From: JAFGDI01 sp963662515
Lineage (GTDB): Bacteria > Planctomycetota > Phycisphaerae > Sedimentisphaerales > SM23-30
Reading direction: 5' to 3'
Length of the DNA stretch: 64,000 nucleotides
NCBI GenBank assembly: GCA_963662515.1
Contig: OY759675.1
Coordinates: forward strand, 1,426,001-1,490,000
The position numbers and the translations under genes were made by a program. Shown one piece after another: positions 27,684-35,605 of this stretch. The notes beneath the pieces were generated by a model. That model did not search any database. It was not told the DNA's origin and saw nothing but the letters and a program-made list of their open reading frames with translations. The stretch's first letter is position 1, and every line of letters begins with the position of its first letter.

Positions 27684-28700
27684 TTAACGATCAGTTTTAA
27701 CCGGCTTTACAAACCGGGGGATAATTACATTTACGCCAGTTTTTTTCATTGACTTTTTCAGATTATCGAACATCTTTGCATCTGTATAAGTTCCGACGAT
27801 CGCACCACCTGAGCCGGTGAACTTTGCACTCGCTCCGCAGCGGCGAGCCAGTTCGATCATTTCCAGATTCGCTGCACTTATTTTATACAACTTGCATCGC
27901 ATATCAAAATTGGCATTGATCAGAGCGGCTATCTTTTCGGGCCTGCCGCTTTCGAGTTCTTTACGCAGCTTGTCGGTTATCCCGGCCCAGTATTTCATGG
28001 CATCTACTACCAGCTTTTCGCCCTGGTCAAATCTCTGCCTGATATTATTGTGGAAGACATCAGATACTTCTGAGAGCTCCTCGCGATAGGCTATATATAT
28101 CGGTGGCAGCAGTGAATGGTCCAGATATTGATATTTACCATAACCCTGAGCATCGAACAGTTCTTTGGCGAAATCCATATAGACCATGCCATCATATACC
28201 TGGATCACGCGGTCTTGCAGGCCGGCGGAAATATGCAGCTCATCTTTTTCAGCCGATAAAATAAGGTTAGCCTGGGTGGGACGGGGAATGCTCACGCCGT
28301 AAAAAGACATGAGCCCGCGCAGACATGCTGTTATTATTGCGCTGGAGCCGGCCAGACCGACACCATGAGGTATGCTTGACTTATATCGAATAGTGAAATT
28401 CCGTTTGTCTAATTCAATGTTCTCTGACCGACAGTAGTCATAAAAACGCTTGATCGTTGCCTTGAGCAGACGAATTCCGCCATAATAACCATGCAGCTCC
28501 ACATCATTAACCAGATCGTGAATGCTGTCGAAGATCGAATTATCCTTCTGACTGGGTATTATCTCCAGTTCGGGGCTTTCATAGATCGTTACTTCAGCGT
28601 GAAAGTTGCTGAAAGAAAACGAAATTGTCTTACCAAAATAGCCATCAGAGGGATTGCCAATCAGCCCGGCACGAGGATAGGCCTTTGCTCGTATTATCAT
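27684..28700 (-). CDS. GHMP kinase, plant-type glucuronokinase homologue
   Basis: 338 aa from ATG 28700 (AAGGA about 11 nt upstream; the frame also allows GTG 28733). GHMP motif 1 is 'RAGLIGNPSDGYFGKTISF'. Motif 2, the phosphate-binding loop, is 'IPHGVGLAGSSAIITACL'. Motif 3 is 'GASAKFTGSGGAIVGTY'. The order of the flanking pieces ('GYYGGIRLLKATIKRF', 'LSAEKDELHISAGLQDRV', 'YDGMVYMDF', 'LLPPIYIAY') is what I recall of plant glucuronokinase, which phosphorylates D-glucuronate at C1. The protein is cytosolic. It is followed on the same strand by galU, giving kinase + uridylyltransferase in one operon, as expected for glucuronate salvage to UDP-GlcA. A related sugar kinase activity is possible. 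Confidence 0.85.
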   Translation of the reverse strand: MIIRAKAYPRAGLIGNPSDGYFGKTISFSFSNFHAEVTIYESPELEIIPSQKDNSIFDSIHDLVNDVELHGYYGGIRLLKATIKRFYDYCRSENIELDKRNFTIRYKSSIPHGVGLAGSSAIITACLRGLMSFYGVSIPRPTQANLILSAEKDELHISAGLQDRVIQVYDGMVYMDFAKELFDAQGYGKYQYLDHSLLPPIYIAYREELSEVSDVFHNNIRQRFDQGEKLVVDAMKYWAGITDKLRKELESGRPEKIAALINANFDMRCKLYKISAANLEMIELARRCGASAKFTGSGGAIVGTYTDAKMFDNLKKSMKKTGVNVIIPRFVKPVKTDR

Positions 28701-29143
28701 ACCCTTTTTTTCCTTACCGGCATAGCCGGCCACATCTTACTTCTCTGTCTAATATTAACCACAAATGAACAATCAGATACTTTGATTATCTGATTTTACT
28801 GAAATTGGCCGGAAAAGCAAATTTTTCTTATAAGATGGTCCGGCTTGAGTTCCTGATGTCAGAAATTGAGGGGGAATATGCCTAAATAAACCATTATTGC
28901 CTGTTTTTTTGCTATTTTACAAGGTACTCTTCAGAAAGGAAAAGATGTTTGCCACCTGGTCGTTTTGCATTAAGGCAAAGAGGATTGGCCTTAATAATTG
29001 ACCAATCCTCTACTGTTATTGCGCTATAGTCACCGGAGGGGCAAGGAAAGAACAGTGATGTTCTCAGGCGGGTCTTATGACCATAAACTGTATGTGTGCC
29101 AATGTAGAGATTCTGTCTGGTTTGCTCTATATCATACTCAGGG
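28701..29143. other. intergenic region between fprA and the glucuronokinase gene
   Basis: 443 nt between two minus-strand genes. It contains the fprA terminator-like repeat (28979-29011) and a GCCGGA/TCCGGC inverted repeat (28808-28844) nearer to the glucuronokinase gene, whose promoter should lie here. A 98-codon minus-strand frame crosses it but was rejected. Confidence 0.5.
28979..29011 (-). terminator. terminator-like hairpin downstream of fprA
   Basis: Perfect 10-bp arms AGAGGATTGG (28979-28988) and CCAATCCTCT (29002-29011) around a 13-nt loop. On the minus strand it is followed by a short TTT. It lies ~130 nt after the fprA stop. Confidence 0.6.
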
Positions 29144-30331
29144 TCAGCTATGCCTGATGTTTTCATCTCCGGCATGTTTTGCAGCGATCGCATCAGCCAA
29201 CTCATCAAGTTTGCCCAGAGTGGCCTGGTCTGCTACACCTTTTTGCATTACTGTGCCGAGAACTTCCACTTTCAAATTGGGAATGAGTTCGGCTATTTGT
29301 TCTATGGCCTTACTGCTCCAGCCATAAGAGCCTATTATAGCTGCGTATTTCAGCTTTGGCTTTAACAGGTTAGCCAGATGTGCGGCATAATAAACTGCCG
29401 GGTGTGGTCCGACATGAACAGTTGGTGTTCCTACAACTATAGTTGCCGCATCAACCAGCGACATAGCTAATTTTCCGATATCGGTTACTGCCAGATCAAA
29501 GGCATGAACCTTTACGCCTCGTTTGGCAAGGGCATCGGTCAGGTATTTGGCCATTAACGCCGTTGACCCGTGCATACTGATATATGGCAATACTACCTCA
29601 TTTTTCATCTCCGGCGATATCCATTGGCGGTAAGCATCTAAAATAAAGCCCGGCTTATCGTATATCGGACCGTGACTCGGTGCGATCATATCAAAATCAA
29701 TGTTAGCCAGTTTGGTCATATTCTTGATAATAACAGACCGGAACGGCATCATTATTTCGGCATAATAACGCTTCGCTGCTTCGTGTACCAAGGCCTGATC
29801 GGTAACGAACAGATCTGTGGTTGCCAGATGAGAACCGAAAAAGTCGCAGGAGAAAAGACATTTATCTTCTGGGACAAAGGTACACATGGTTTCGGGCCAG
29901 TGGACCCAGGGTGTATAAATGAATTGCAGCGTTTTACCGCCCAGATCAACCGTTTCGCCGTCTGCTACCACCCTTATCTGTTCGGACGCGATATTGAGAT
30001 GACTTATCAGCAGGTCTCTGGCCTTTTCGCTGCATAATACTTTAGCATCAGGGAAAAGCTCCATAACCGCAGGTATAGAGCCGCTATGGTCCTGCTCTGA
30101 ATGCTGTGATACAATATAATTGATCTTTTTAACATCAGTAAGCTGACTCAGCAGTTCACTTTTCAAATCCGGGTCGGCGGCATCGATAAGAACTGTCGCA
30201 TTTTTACCCTCAACCAAATAAGCATTATAACTGGTACCATCCGGCAGGGGAATAAGAGAGTCAAAGAGCCGGCGTTCCCAATGGGCGCAGCAAATAGCCT
30301 TTATGCCTGGTTTGATAATTCTTGCGTGCAT
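29144..30331 (-). CDS. fprA: flavodiiron protein (oxygen/NO reductase)
   Basis: 395 aa, the normal size for a two-domain FDP. The N-terminal metallo-beta-lactamase-like domain carries all diiron ligands: HSEQDH (His77, Glu79, Asp81, His82), His144, Asp163 and His220. The C-terminal ~140 residues are a flavodoxin domain binding FMN ('SMHGSTALMAKYLTDAL' and 'VVGTPTVHVGPHP', 'IIGSYGWSSKAIEQI'). The enzyme reduces O2 to water or NO to N2O with electrons from rubredoxin or similar, protecting anaerobes. There is no fused rubredoxin. Start ATG 30331 with AGGACGAG upstream. It is divergent from an ATP-grasp gene, with a palindrome in the shared region. Confidence 0.95.
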   Translation of the reverse strand: MHARIIKPGIKAICCAHWERRLFDSLIPLPDGTSYNAYLVEGKNATVLIDAADPDLKSELLSQLTDVKKINYIVSQHSEQDHSGSIPAVMELFPDAKVLCSEKARDLLISHLNIASEQIRVVADGETVDLGGKTLQFIYTPWVHWPETMCTFVPEDKCLFSCDFFGSHLATTDLFVTDQALVHEAAKRYYAEIMMPFRSVIIKNMTKLANIDFDMIAPSHGPIYDKPGFILDAYRQWISPEMKNEVVLPYISMHGSTALMAKYLTDALAKRGVKVHAFDLAVTDIGKLAMSLVDAATIVVGTPTVHVGPHPAVYYAAHLANLLKPKLKYAAIIGSYGWSSKAIEQIAELIPNLKVEVLGTVMQKGVADQATLGKLDELADAIAAKHAGDENIRHS

Positions 30332-30732
30332 TTTCTCGTCCTTTTTTTATATAAAAAAATAATTATCTCATCTTTCAAGTATGGTTTTATTGTACCATTA
30401 CACTAAATGGTATTCTTTTAATTATAGTATCGAAAAATAATTAGTTTCAACTGTAAAGGCAATAAAATAATAATGTAATTGTGAACTTAACCTCCTGATT
30501 TTGCTATTTTACCATTAATAAAGATTTGTTTAGCCAGATCCAGCTGTTAAGTTATATATCTTCCTGACTTATGTTGACGATTTGATTGATTGTCAGTAAA
30601 ATTATATTTATCTCCTTGATATTGCAATAATTGTATTATTGAGGTGGCTTTGCTGATAATTATTGGCCAGGCCAGCTATGATATGGTTCATTTAAGCGGA
30701 CTAGTACAAACTTACATTGAAAGATTCCACAC
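30332..30732. other. divergent intergenic region
   Basis: 401 nt, AT-rich, between fprA (-) and the ATP-grasp gene (+). Apart from the palindrome at 30393-30412 no gene or RNA structure was recognised. Promoters for both directions are expected here. Confidence 0.5.
30393..30412. promoter_or_regulatory. perfect palindrome upstream of fprA, operator candidate
   Basis: TACCATT-ACACTA-AATGGTA is a perfect 7-bp inverted repeat with a 6-nt spacer, 62 nt upstream of the fprA start. The position and symmetry fit a dimeric repressor or redox/NO regulator site. Which regulator is unknown. Confidence 0.5.
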
Positions 30733-31914
30733 ATGATATTACTGGACAAGCCCTATATTTCGGATTTTTTACTTAATACTATTGAAAACAACCATCTGGA
30801 AGTGGTAGATACTCCTGTAGCTCGCAGTCTGGCACAGGGCAGAGGGCTTTGTTATGTCGCAGAACAGCAGGCAGTAGCCAGTCTTAGTACTCAAACAGAT
30901 CCGCTTATATACACTGCTTCAGAAAATGCCCTTGGCTGGGTGGCTGACAGGCTCGCCGGCAGTAATGCCGCCAGGGTGGCAGAGCTGGTAAAAAATAAGG
31001 CCAGATTCCGTGAACTTATCAAGCCTATGTATAGTGATTTCTATTTTCGGGAGATTTCGGTCGAAAAAATTGCCGACCTCAGAGCTTCCGAGCTTCAGTT
31101 TCCTCTGGTAATAAAACCGGCGGTCGGGTTCTTTAGCCTGGGGGTATATGTTGTTGATTCTCCAGAGAATTGGCCCTCAGTTCAACAAAAGCTTCTGGCA
31201 GAAGTAGATAAAATATCCGGTCTTTATCCTGCGGCTGTGGTTAATACTTCATCTTATCTGGTGGAAGAGGTGATAACAGGGCGGGAATTTGCTCTGGATG
31301 CTTATTATGACAAGAACGGCCAGCCGGTAATATTGAATATCATGGAACATTTCTTTGATGGTCCCGATGATGTAAGTGACCGGATATATATAACATCAAG
31401 AGATATTATTAATGAATTTATGCCTGTTTTTACCGATTTCCTTGAGAGAGTTAATGCTCTATTAATGGCCAGAAATTTTGTGGTGCATGTTGAGGCTCGT
31501 ATCAACAGCTCCGGCGTTGTTGTGCCCATCGAAATCAACCCAATGCGTTTTGGCGGCTGGTGTACTACCGCAGACCTGACCTGGTATGCGTATCAGGAGA
31601 ATTCTTATCTTAATTATCTGCAACAGAACAGGCCAGACTGGCAGCGGGTATTTTCAGGTAATGATGACTCTGTTTATGCTCTGGTAGTACTTGATAATTC
31701 TACTGGTATTGACGGTACTAAGATATCTGCTTTTGATTATGACAGACTGTTGTCTGGTTTTTCCCAGCCATTGGAACTTAGAAAGACTAATTGGAAAGAA
31801 TATCCGCTTTTTGGTTATTTCTTTACCCGTACACCCAAAGAAAGAATGGTTGAGCTTAATGATATACTTGCTAATGACTTGAGACAGTTCTGTACTTTTG
31901 TAAACATCAATTGA
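30733..31914 (+). CDS. ATP-grasp domain protein
   Basis: 393 aa. ATP-grasp core at about 95-300: 'KARFRELIKPMYSDFYFREI', 'FPLVIKPAVGFFSLGVYVV' (ATP-binding Lys and flexible Gly-rich loop), 'SYLVEEVITGREFALDAYYD' (metal/ATP Glu) and 'VHVEARINSSGVVVPIEINP' (Mg-binding Glu and Asn). It ligates a carboxylate to an amine or thiol through an acyl-phosphate, probably an amino acid or peptide-like substrate. The C-terminal ~90 residues have no recognised motif. Cytosolic. It lies alone, divergent from fprA, so context does not reveal the product. Start ATG 30733 with a weak GAAAG site. Confidence 0.85.
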   Translation: MILLDKPYISDFLLNTIENNHLEVVDTPVARSLAQGRGLCYVAEQQAVASLSTQTDPLIYTASENALGWVADRLAGSNAARVAELVKNKARFRELIKPMYSDFYFREISVEKIADLRASELQFPLVIKPAVGFFSLGVYVVDSPENWPSVQQKLLAEVDKISGLYPAAVVNTSSYLVEEVITGREFALDAYYDKNGQPVILNIMEHFFDGPDDVSDRIYITSRDIINEFMPVFTDFLERVNALLMARNFVVHVEARINSSGVVVPIEINPMRFGGWCTTADLTWYAYQENSYLNYLQQNRPDWQRVFSGNDDSVYALVVLDNSTGIDGTKISAFDYDRLLSGFSQPLELRKTNWKEYPLFGYFFTRTPKERMVELNDILANDLRQFCTFVNIN

Positions 31915-32470
31915 TAATATTTGAGTTCGAATTATCAGTATAATGGTTTTGCAATATCTTTCAGTTGAATTGCTGAATATAATGGTTTATAAGTTAGTAA
32001 TAAGGCAATATAAATGTAAATATTGGCAGCACTAAAATTTTTAATGCCAGAGGCAAATTCTTCCCTTAAGAAGTGGTTATTTACAGATGAAATATCCGGT
32101 GATTCCCATATTTATGTAGCTGATATTGATCTCTTACTGTAACTGGCGAAACCAGACTCTGTATTATTATTGGGCCAGATACAGTTAAGGTTATTCGATC
32201 TGCTTTCAGAGCAGGCTGTATAAAAAACAGTCTGCTCTAATAGCCCGCTGCGTTTGTGTTTCAGATAATAATGTCGCACACCTGAGTAGTGTATAATTTT
32301 CTTGCCATTTTTCTCCAATTTATCTCAAAACGGTAACGAATCGGTAACATTTGTGCTTTATATTTATAACAGATGTGCTATATTACCAGATACTTATCTG
32401 CTGGTTGGTATCTGGCTCTGGGCTGCCGAAGCGGCTCGGGGTAGTAATCAACTGTTATAAGGAGTAAATA
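31915..32470. other. 556-nt regulatory region before the two-component cluster
   Basis: It contains two copies of TATAATGGTTT (about 31939 and 31978), an imperfect hairpin at 32208-32238 (AGAGCAGGCTGT / ACAGTCTGCTCT), the 7-4-7 direct repeat at 32331-32348, and a GC-rich hairpin-forming leader (32395-32450) just before the ribosome site. Frames of 32 and 68 codons in it lack ribosome sites and were not accepted. Confidence 0.6.
32331..32348 (+). promoter_or_regulatory. 7-4-7 direct repeat, OmpR/PhoB-type response-regulator box candidate
   Basis: CGGTAAC-GAAT-CGGTAAC: two identical 7-mers with an 11-bp centre-to-centre distance, the exact geometry of PhoB-type boxes. It lies 122 nt before the first gene of the cluster that ends with an OmpR/PhoB-family regulator (39187). 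The regulator-site link is inference. Confidence 0.5.
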
Positions 32471-35083
32471 ATGTTCAAGAAAAGTTTTGCCTTTGGTCTG
32501 TTTGGTTCGCTGCTCATATCTGGAATTATTTCCATTGTTTTAGCAATACACAGCTCTGCGCAAGGGGCTGATAATGCCGTTTCTATCGAATTGTTAATGC
32601 AAAAGGCCTATTATGCCCAGCGGAGCGAAGGTGATATGGAAAAAGCCATTGATCTGTATTCTCAGGTCATCGCCCAGAACGCCGCTGACCGCGAATATGC
32701 CGCGCAGGCCTGCTATCAGCTTGGGTTGTGTTATCAGACCAAAAACGATAGTGCCAAAGCCATAGAGTATTATCGTAAAACGGTTTCCGAATTTAAAGAT
32801 ATCGAAAAATGGCGGGATAAGGCCGCTGTTAAGCTCACTGAACTGGGTGATATAGCTGATAGCTCTGATCCGGGAACTATTGTGTTGGGTAATGTCCCTG
32901 CTGAAGTTAAGAGTATGGTGGGTGATCTTTTGGCCGGGGTTATAGAGGAAGCTCAATCGCTTCAATGTGATTTTAATTGCCATTATTATCTGGTGGAAGA
33001 TGATATGAGCGTTTCTGCCGGTGTTATTGGTGTCGTTATTAACAGTAAAGATACACCGATGACAGGTAAGGTACATCTTGGCGGTTCTTCCTATAATAAC
33101 AGCCGGTATTATACCGTTGATGGTCGGCGACTGACGGCTGATTTTATTCCGGCGGTGGGGCGTAAGGATCATTGGAATATCTATCTGACACTGCCAGAGC
33201 CACTGCCGGTAAGTGGCCAGCTTGTCTATGTTACTATCTCTGACAGCCCGCATAAAACCAGCCGTGACGATCAGGGTAATGTGGCTTTTAATATGCAGAA
33301 TTACTTTGGTAGTAAGTGTCTGGAAACTTTTATCCTGATAACTCGCAGCGATGTTGAACTTGTGAGTAAGTCTGATGAATATACGGAAAAGGTTACAGCT
33401 GGTGGTTGTAACATCTATAATTTCAAGAAGCTGATGTCTTATGGTGAGAATCATAAAGTAAGTGTAACGGTCAGGGGTAAGCAGGGAGGTGAAAACCCGC
33501 AGATAATGGCCGCTCCAGCATTGTTGCCCGTTCCCTGGTCCGACGGCGATTCCTTCTTGCTGGATATTAAGCTCAAGACTGGTGTTTCTATTGGTTCGCT
33601 GAAGTATTCGTTCAGTACAGTTGAAAAGGCCGGAAAGCAGTGTTGGCAGATCGCAGGTGAGCAAAGTGTTGATGCCGGGGCGGGGAAATCCGAGCAAAAG
33701 ACTCTGGTTATCGCTGATAAACAAACCTATCGCCCGGTTTATGGCTCAACGGAAAATACCCTGGGTTCTTTTGCCGCTGATTATTCCGAAAAGAGCGTTG
33801 CCCTTAAAGTGAAAGATGGCGGTACTCAGGATATAGCAGTTACTGGTACTGTATATGACAATGAGCAGGTAATGTGTATGTTGCGCATGCTGCCACTGGC
33901 CGAGAATTATGCCTGTAAGTTTAATATATTCCCGGTATTAAGCGGTGTGGTTATTGAATGCCAGATCAGTGTTCTGGCAACCGAAACCGTTACCGTCCCG
34001 GCAGGTGAATTTGCCTGTTATAAGATAGCCCTCTCCTGCTGGAGTAATGGCCTTAAGGCTCTGGAGCATTATATCTGGGTAAGTAGTGACGATAAGCGTC
34101 AGATCGTCAAGTATGATGCAGGTTCGGCTGAGATGGTTCTGTCGCAGATCAATGGCCAAACCCCGGCAGCAACTACCGGCGGCCCGGCTGCTAATGTGGT
34201 AGCTGCCGCAGCAGTTAAGGCCGATAAAGCTGAGGCCGAAAAACTGGCGGCCCAGGGCTGGAAACTCTGGCAGAAGCGTGAGCTGGAGCAGGCCACTGAG
34301 AAATTCCAGCAGGCGGTTGCCAAAGACCCGACTAATGAAAATGCCTTCCAGGGTTTGGGCTGGGCTTTGTTCAATCAGGGCCTTAATACTGAGGCTGCTG
34401 ATGCTTTTGAAAAATGTATTGCTATCAATTCTAAAAATGCCGCCGCATTGAATGGGCTGGGATGGATCGCTAAAGCTGGTGGTGACATGGATAAGGCTGT
34501 TGCATATTGGGTCAAGGCTGTTGACGCTGCTCCGGGTGTTACCGCTTCGCTTTCTGGTCTGGTCGATCACTATACTGAAAAGGGTGATAATGAGCAGGTG
34601 GTGAAATATCTCAAATTGTGGCATAAAGCCGAGCCTGACAATAATGAGGTTGCTGAAAAACTCAAAGCCGCTCAGGGAAAAGATAGTGCCTCGATTAAAG
34701 GAGTGCAGGTTATTTCTACTAATCCGGAAGTATATTCCGGAAGTGCCCCGGCCACACTGGAAGCCATCGAAGTTACCTTTAATACCACAATGAAAAACGG
34801 TGGCTGGTCCTGGACGGGTGGCGGTGATACTTTTCCGGAATCCGCTGGAAGTATAAGTTACGACAGTAAGCGTCGTACTTGCCGGATGCCGGTAAAGCTT
34901 CAGCCCGGCAAGGTTTATTGGGTTGGTATTAACTCGCCCTCTCACAAGAATTTCAAGAGCGCCAAGGGCGAACCGGCCAAGCGTTATGTAATTCTCTTTG
35001 CCACAGCCGGTGCCGATGGCTCGCCGACTGAAATCCCGGCAGATCTGCTGGAAAAGGCCAAAGCGATAAACGGAAGCAAATAG
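32471..35083 (+). CDS. exported TPR protein with DUF3108-like and Ig-like domains
   Basis: 870 aa. Start ATG 32471 with AAGGAG 7 nt upstream. Signal peptide about 1-32. The first TPR block (about 38-135) includes 'EYAAQACYQLGLCYQTKNDS' and 'AIEYYRKTVSEF'. The middle region (about 150-370) is beta-rich with several Cys. About 370-560 resembles the DUF3108 beta fold ('ETVTVPAGEFACYKIALS', where 'VPAGEF-CYKI' is its hallmark). A second TPR block is at about 584-720 ('QATEKFQQAVAKDPTNENAF'). A C-terminal SbsA-type Ig-like domain is at about 735-850 ('NPEVYSGSAPATLEAIEVTF'). It is likely periplasmic or surface. It is the first gene of the cluster leading to the histidine kinase and may sense or assemble envelope components. 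Confidence 0.8.
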   Translation: MFKKSFAFGLFGSLLISGIISIVLAIHSSAQGADNAVSIELLMQKAYYAQRSEGDMEKAIDLYSQVIAQNAADREYAAQACYQLGLCYQTKNDSAKAIEYYRKTVSEFKDIEKWRDKAAVKLTELGDIADSSDPGTIVLGNVPAEVKSMVGDLLAGVIEEAQSLQCDFNCHYYLVEDDMSVSAGVIGVVINSKDTPMTGKVHLGGSSYNNSRYYTVDGRRLTADFIPAVGRKDHWNIYLTLPEPLPVSGQLVYVTISDSPHKTSRDDQGNVAFNMQNYFGSKCLETFILITRSDVELVSKSDEYTEKVTAGGCNIYNFKKLMSYGENHKVSVTVRGKQGGENPQIMAAPALLPVPWSDGDSFLLDIKLKTGVSIGSLKYSFSTVEKAGKQCWQIAGEQSVDAGAGKSEQKTLVIADKQTYRPVYGSTENTLGSFAADYSEKSVALKVKDGGTQDIAVTGTVYDNEQVMCMLRMLPLAENYACKFNIFPVLSGVVIECQISVLATETVTVPAGEFACYKIALSCWSNGLKALEHYIWVSSDDKRQIVKYDAGSAEMVLSQINGQTPAATTGGPAANVVAAAAVKADKAEAEKLAAQGWKLWQKRELEQATEKFQQAVAKDPTNENAFQGLGWALFNQGLNTEAADAFEKCIAINSKNAAALNGLGWIAKAGGDMDKAVAYWVKAVDAAPGVTASLSGLVDHYTEKGDNEQVVKYLKLWHKAEPDNNEVAEKLKAAQGKDSASIKGVQVISTNPEVYSGSAPATLEAIEVTFNTTMKNGGWSWTGGGDTFPESAGSISYDSKRRTCRMPVKLQPGKVYWVGINSPSHKNFKSAKGEPAKRYVILFATAGADGSPTEIPADLLEKAKAINGSK

Positions 35084-35134
35084 TAAGGGCTGATAAATGT
35101 TTATCAAGTTAATTTGCGAATGAGGATTGTTATT

Positions 35135-35605
35135 ATGCATTTTAATCAACAATATCAGATCAAGGTTCCATCTGATTTACTTATCGGGCGGCTGGCTAAT
35201 GCTTTTTCGCTGCAGGGTTATCGGATAGAGGTTAAAAGCGATGACAGATTGGAGCTGAGCCAGGTCTCAACCCCGACGAATAATAAGAGTTGCTTACTTG
35301 GTGCGGCATCACAGCTTTTAGCATCTGTGAAGGATAAAACACTCTGTGTGGAGGCTAGGCTGAACGGCTATAAGAAGCTCTTTACTATGCTAAGTGTAAT
35401 GATGGTGATAATGTTCCTGGGTTTTTTGATAACATTTGGTTTTATTCTTCGGCCCGAGGGCAAGACTCTTTGGCTGGCGATAATGCCAGTGGTTCTGCCT
35501 TTTTCTCCCTGGCCGATATTCTTCCCGTTGATGTACCGGGCGGCGGTGAATCAGTCAGTTAGGCATCTCGACGCCCAATTACGGAATATGTGTGAGTTTG
35601 AATGA
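35135..35605 (+). CDS. small membrane protein coupled to a histidine kinase
   Basis: 156 aa from ATG 35135 (GAGG 9 nt upstream; ATG 35120 or TTG 35114 also possible). Residues 1-80 are soluble and basic/polar, followed by two membrane helices (about 86-108 and 115-135) and a short polar tail. No family was recognised. The stop overlaps the start of the histidine kinase gene (ATGA at 35602-35605), so the two are translationally coupled and likely act together. Confidence 0.7.
   Translation: MHFNQQYQIKVPSDLLIGRLANAFSLQGYRIEVKSDDRLELSQVSTPTNNKSCLLGAASQLLASVKDKTLCVEARLNGYKKLFTMLSVMMVIMFLGFLITFGFILRPEGKTLWLAIMPVVLPFSPWPIFFPLMYRAAVNQSVRHLDAQLRNMCEFE

Noticed and set aside
28912..29208. 98-codon minus-strand frame after fprA
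   Set aside because: It overlaps the fprA end in another frame, has no ribosome site and contains a 10-bp inverted repeat, so it is more likely spacer with a terminator.
32044..32142. 32-codon plus-strand frame
   Set aside because: No ribosome site and no family signal, although the sequence is not repetitive; kept only as a note.
32112..32318. 68-codon minus-strand frame
   Set aside because: No ribosome site; it lies over the hairpin in the regulatory region of the 32471 gene.
32395..32450. Possible riboswitch before the TPR gene
   Set aside because: A GC-rich hairpin-forming leader is visible but does not match any riboswitch consensus I can recall.
33938..35152. 404-codon minus-strand frame
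   Set aside because: It is a shadow of the TPR gene on the opposite strand, with no ribosome site or family signal.
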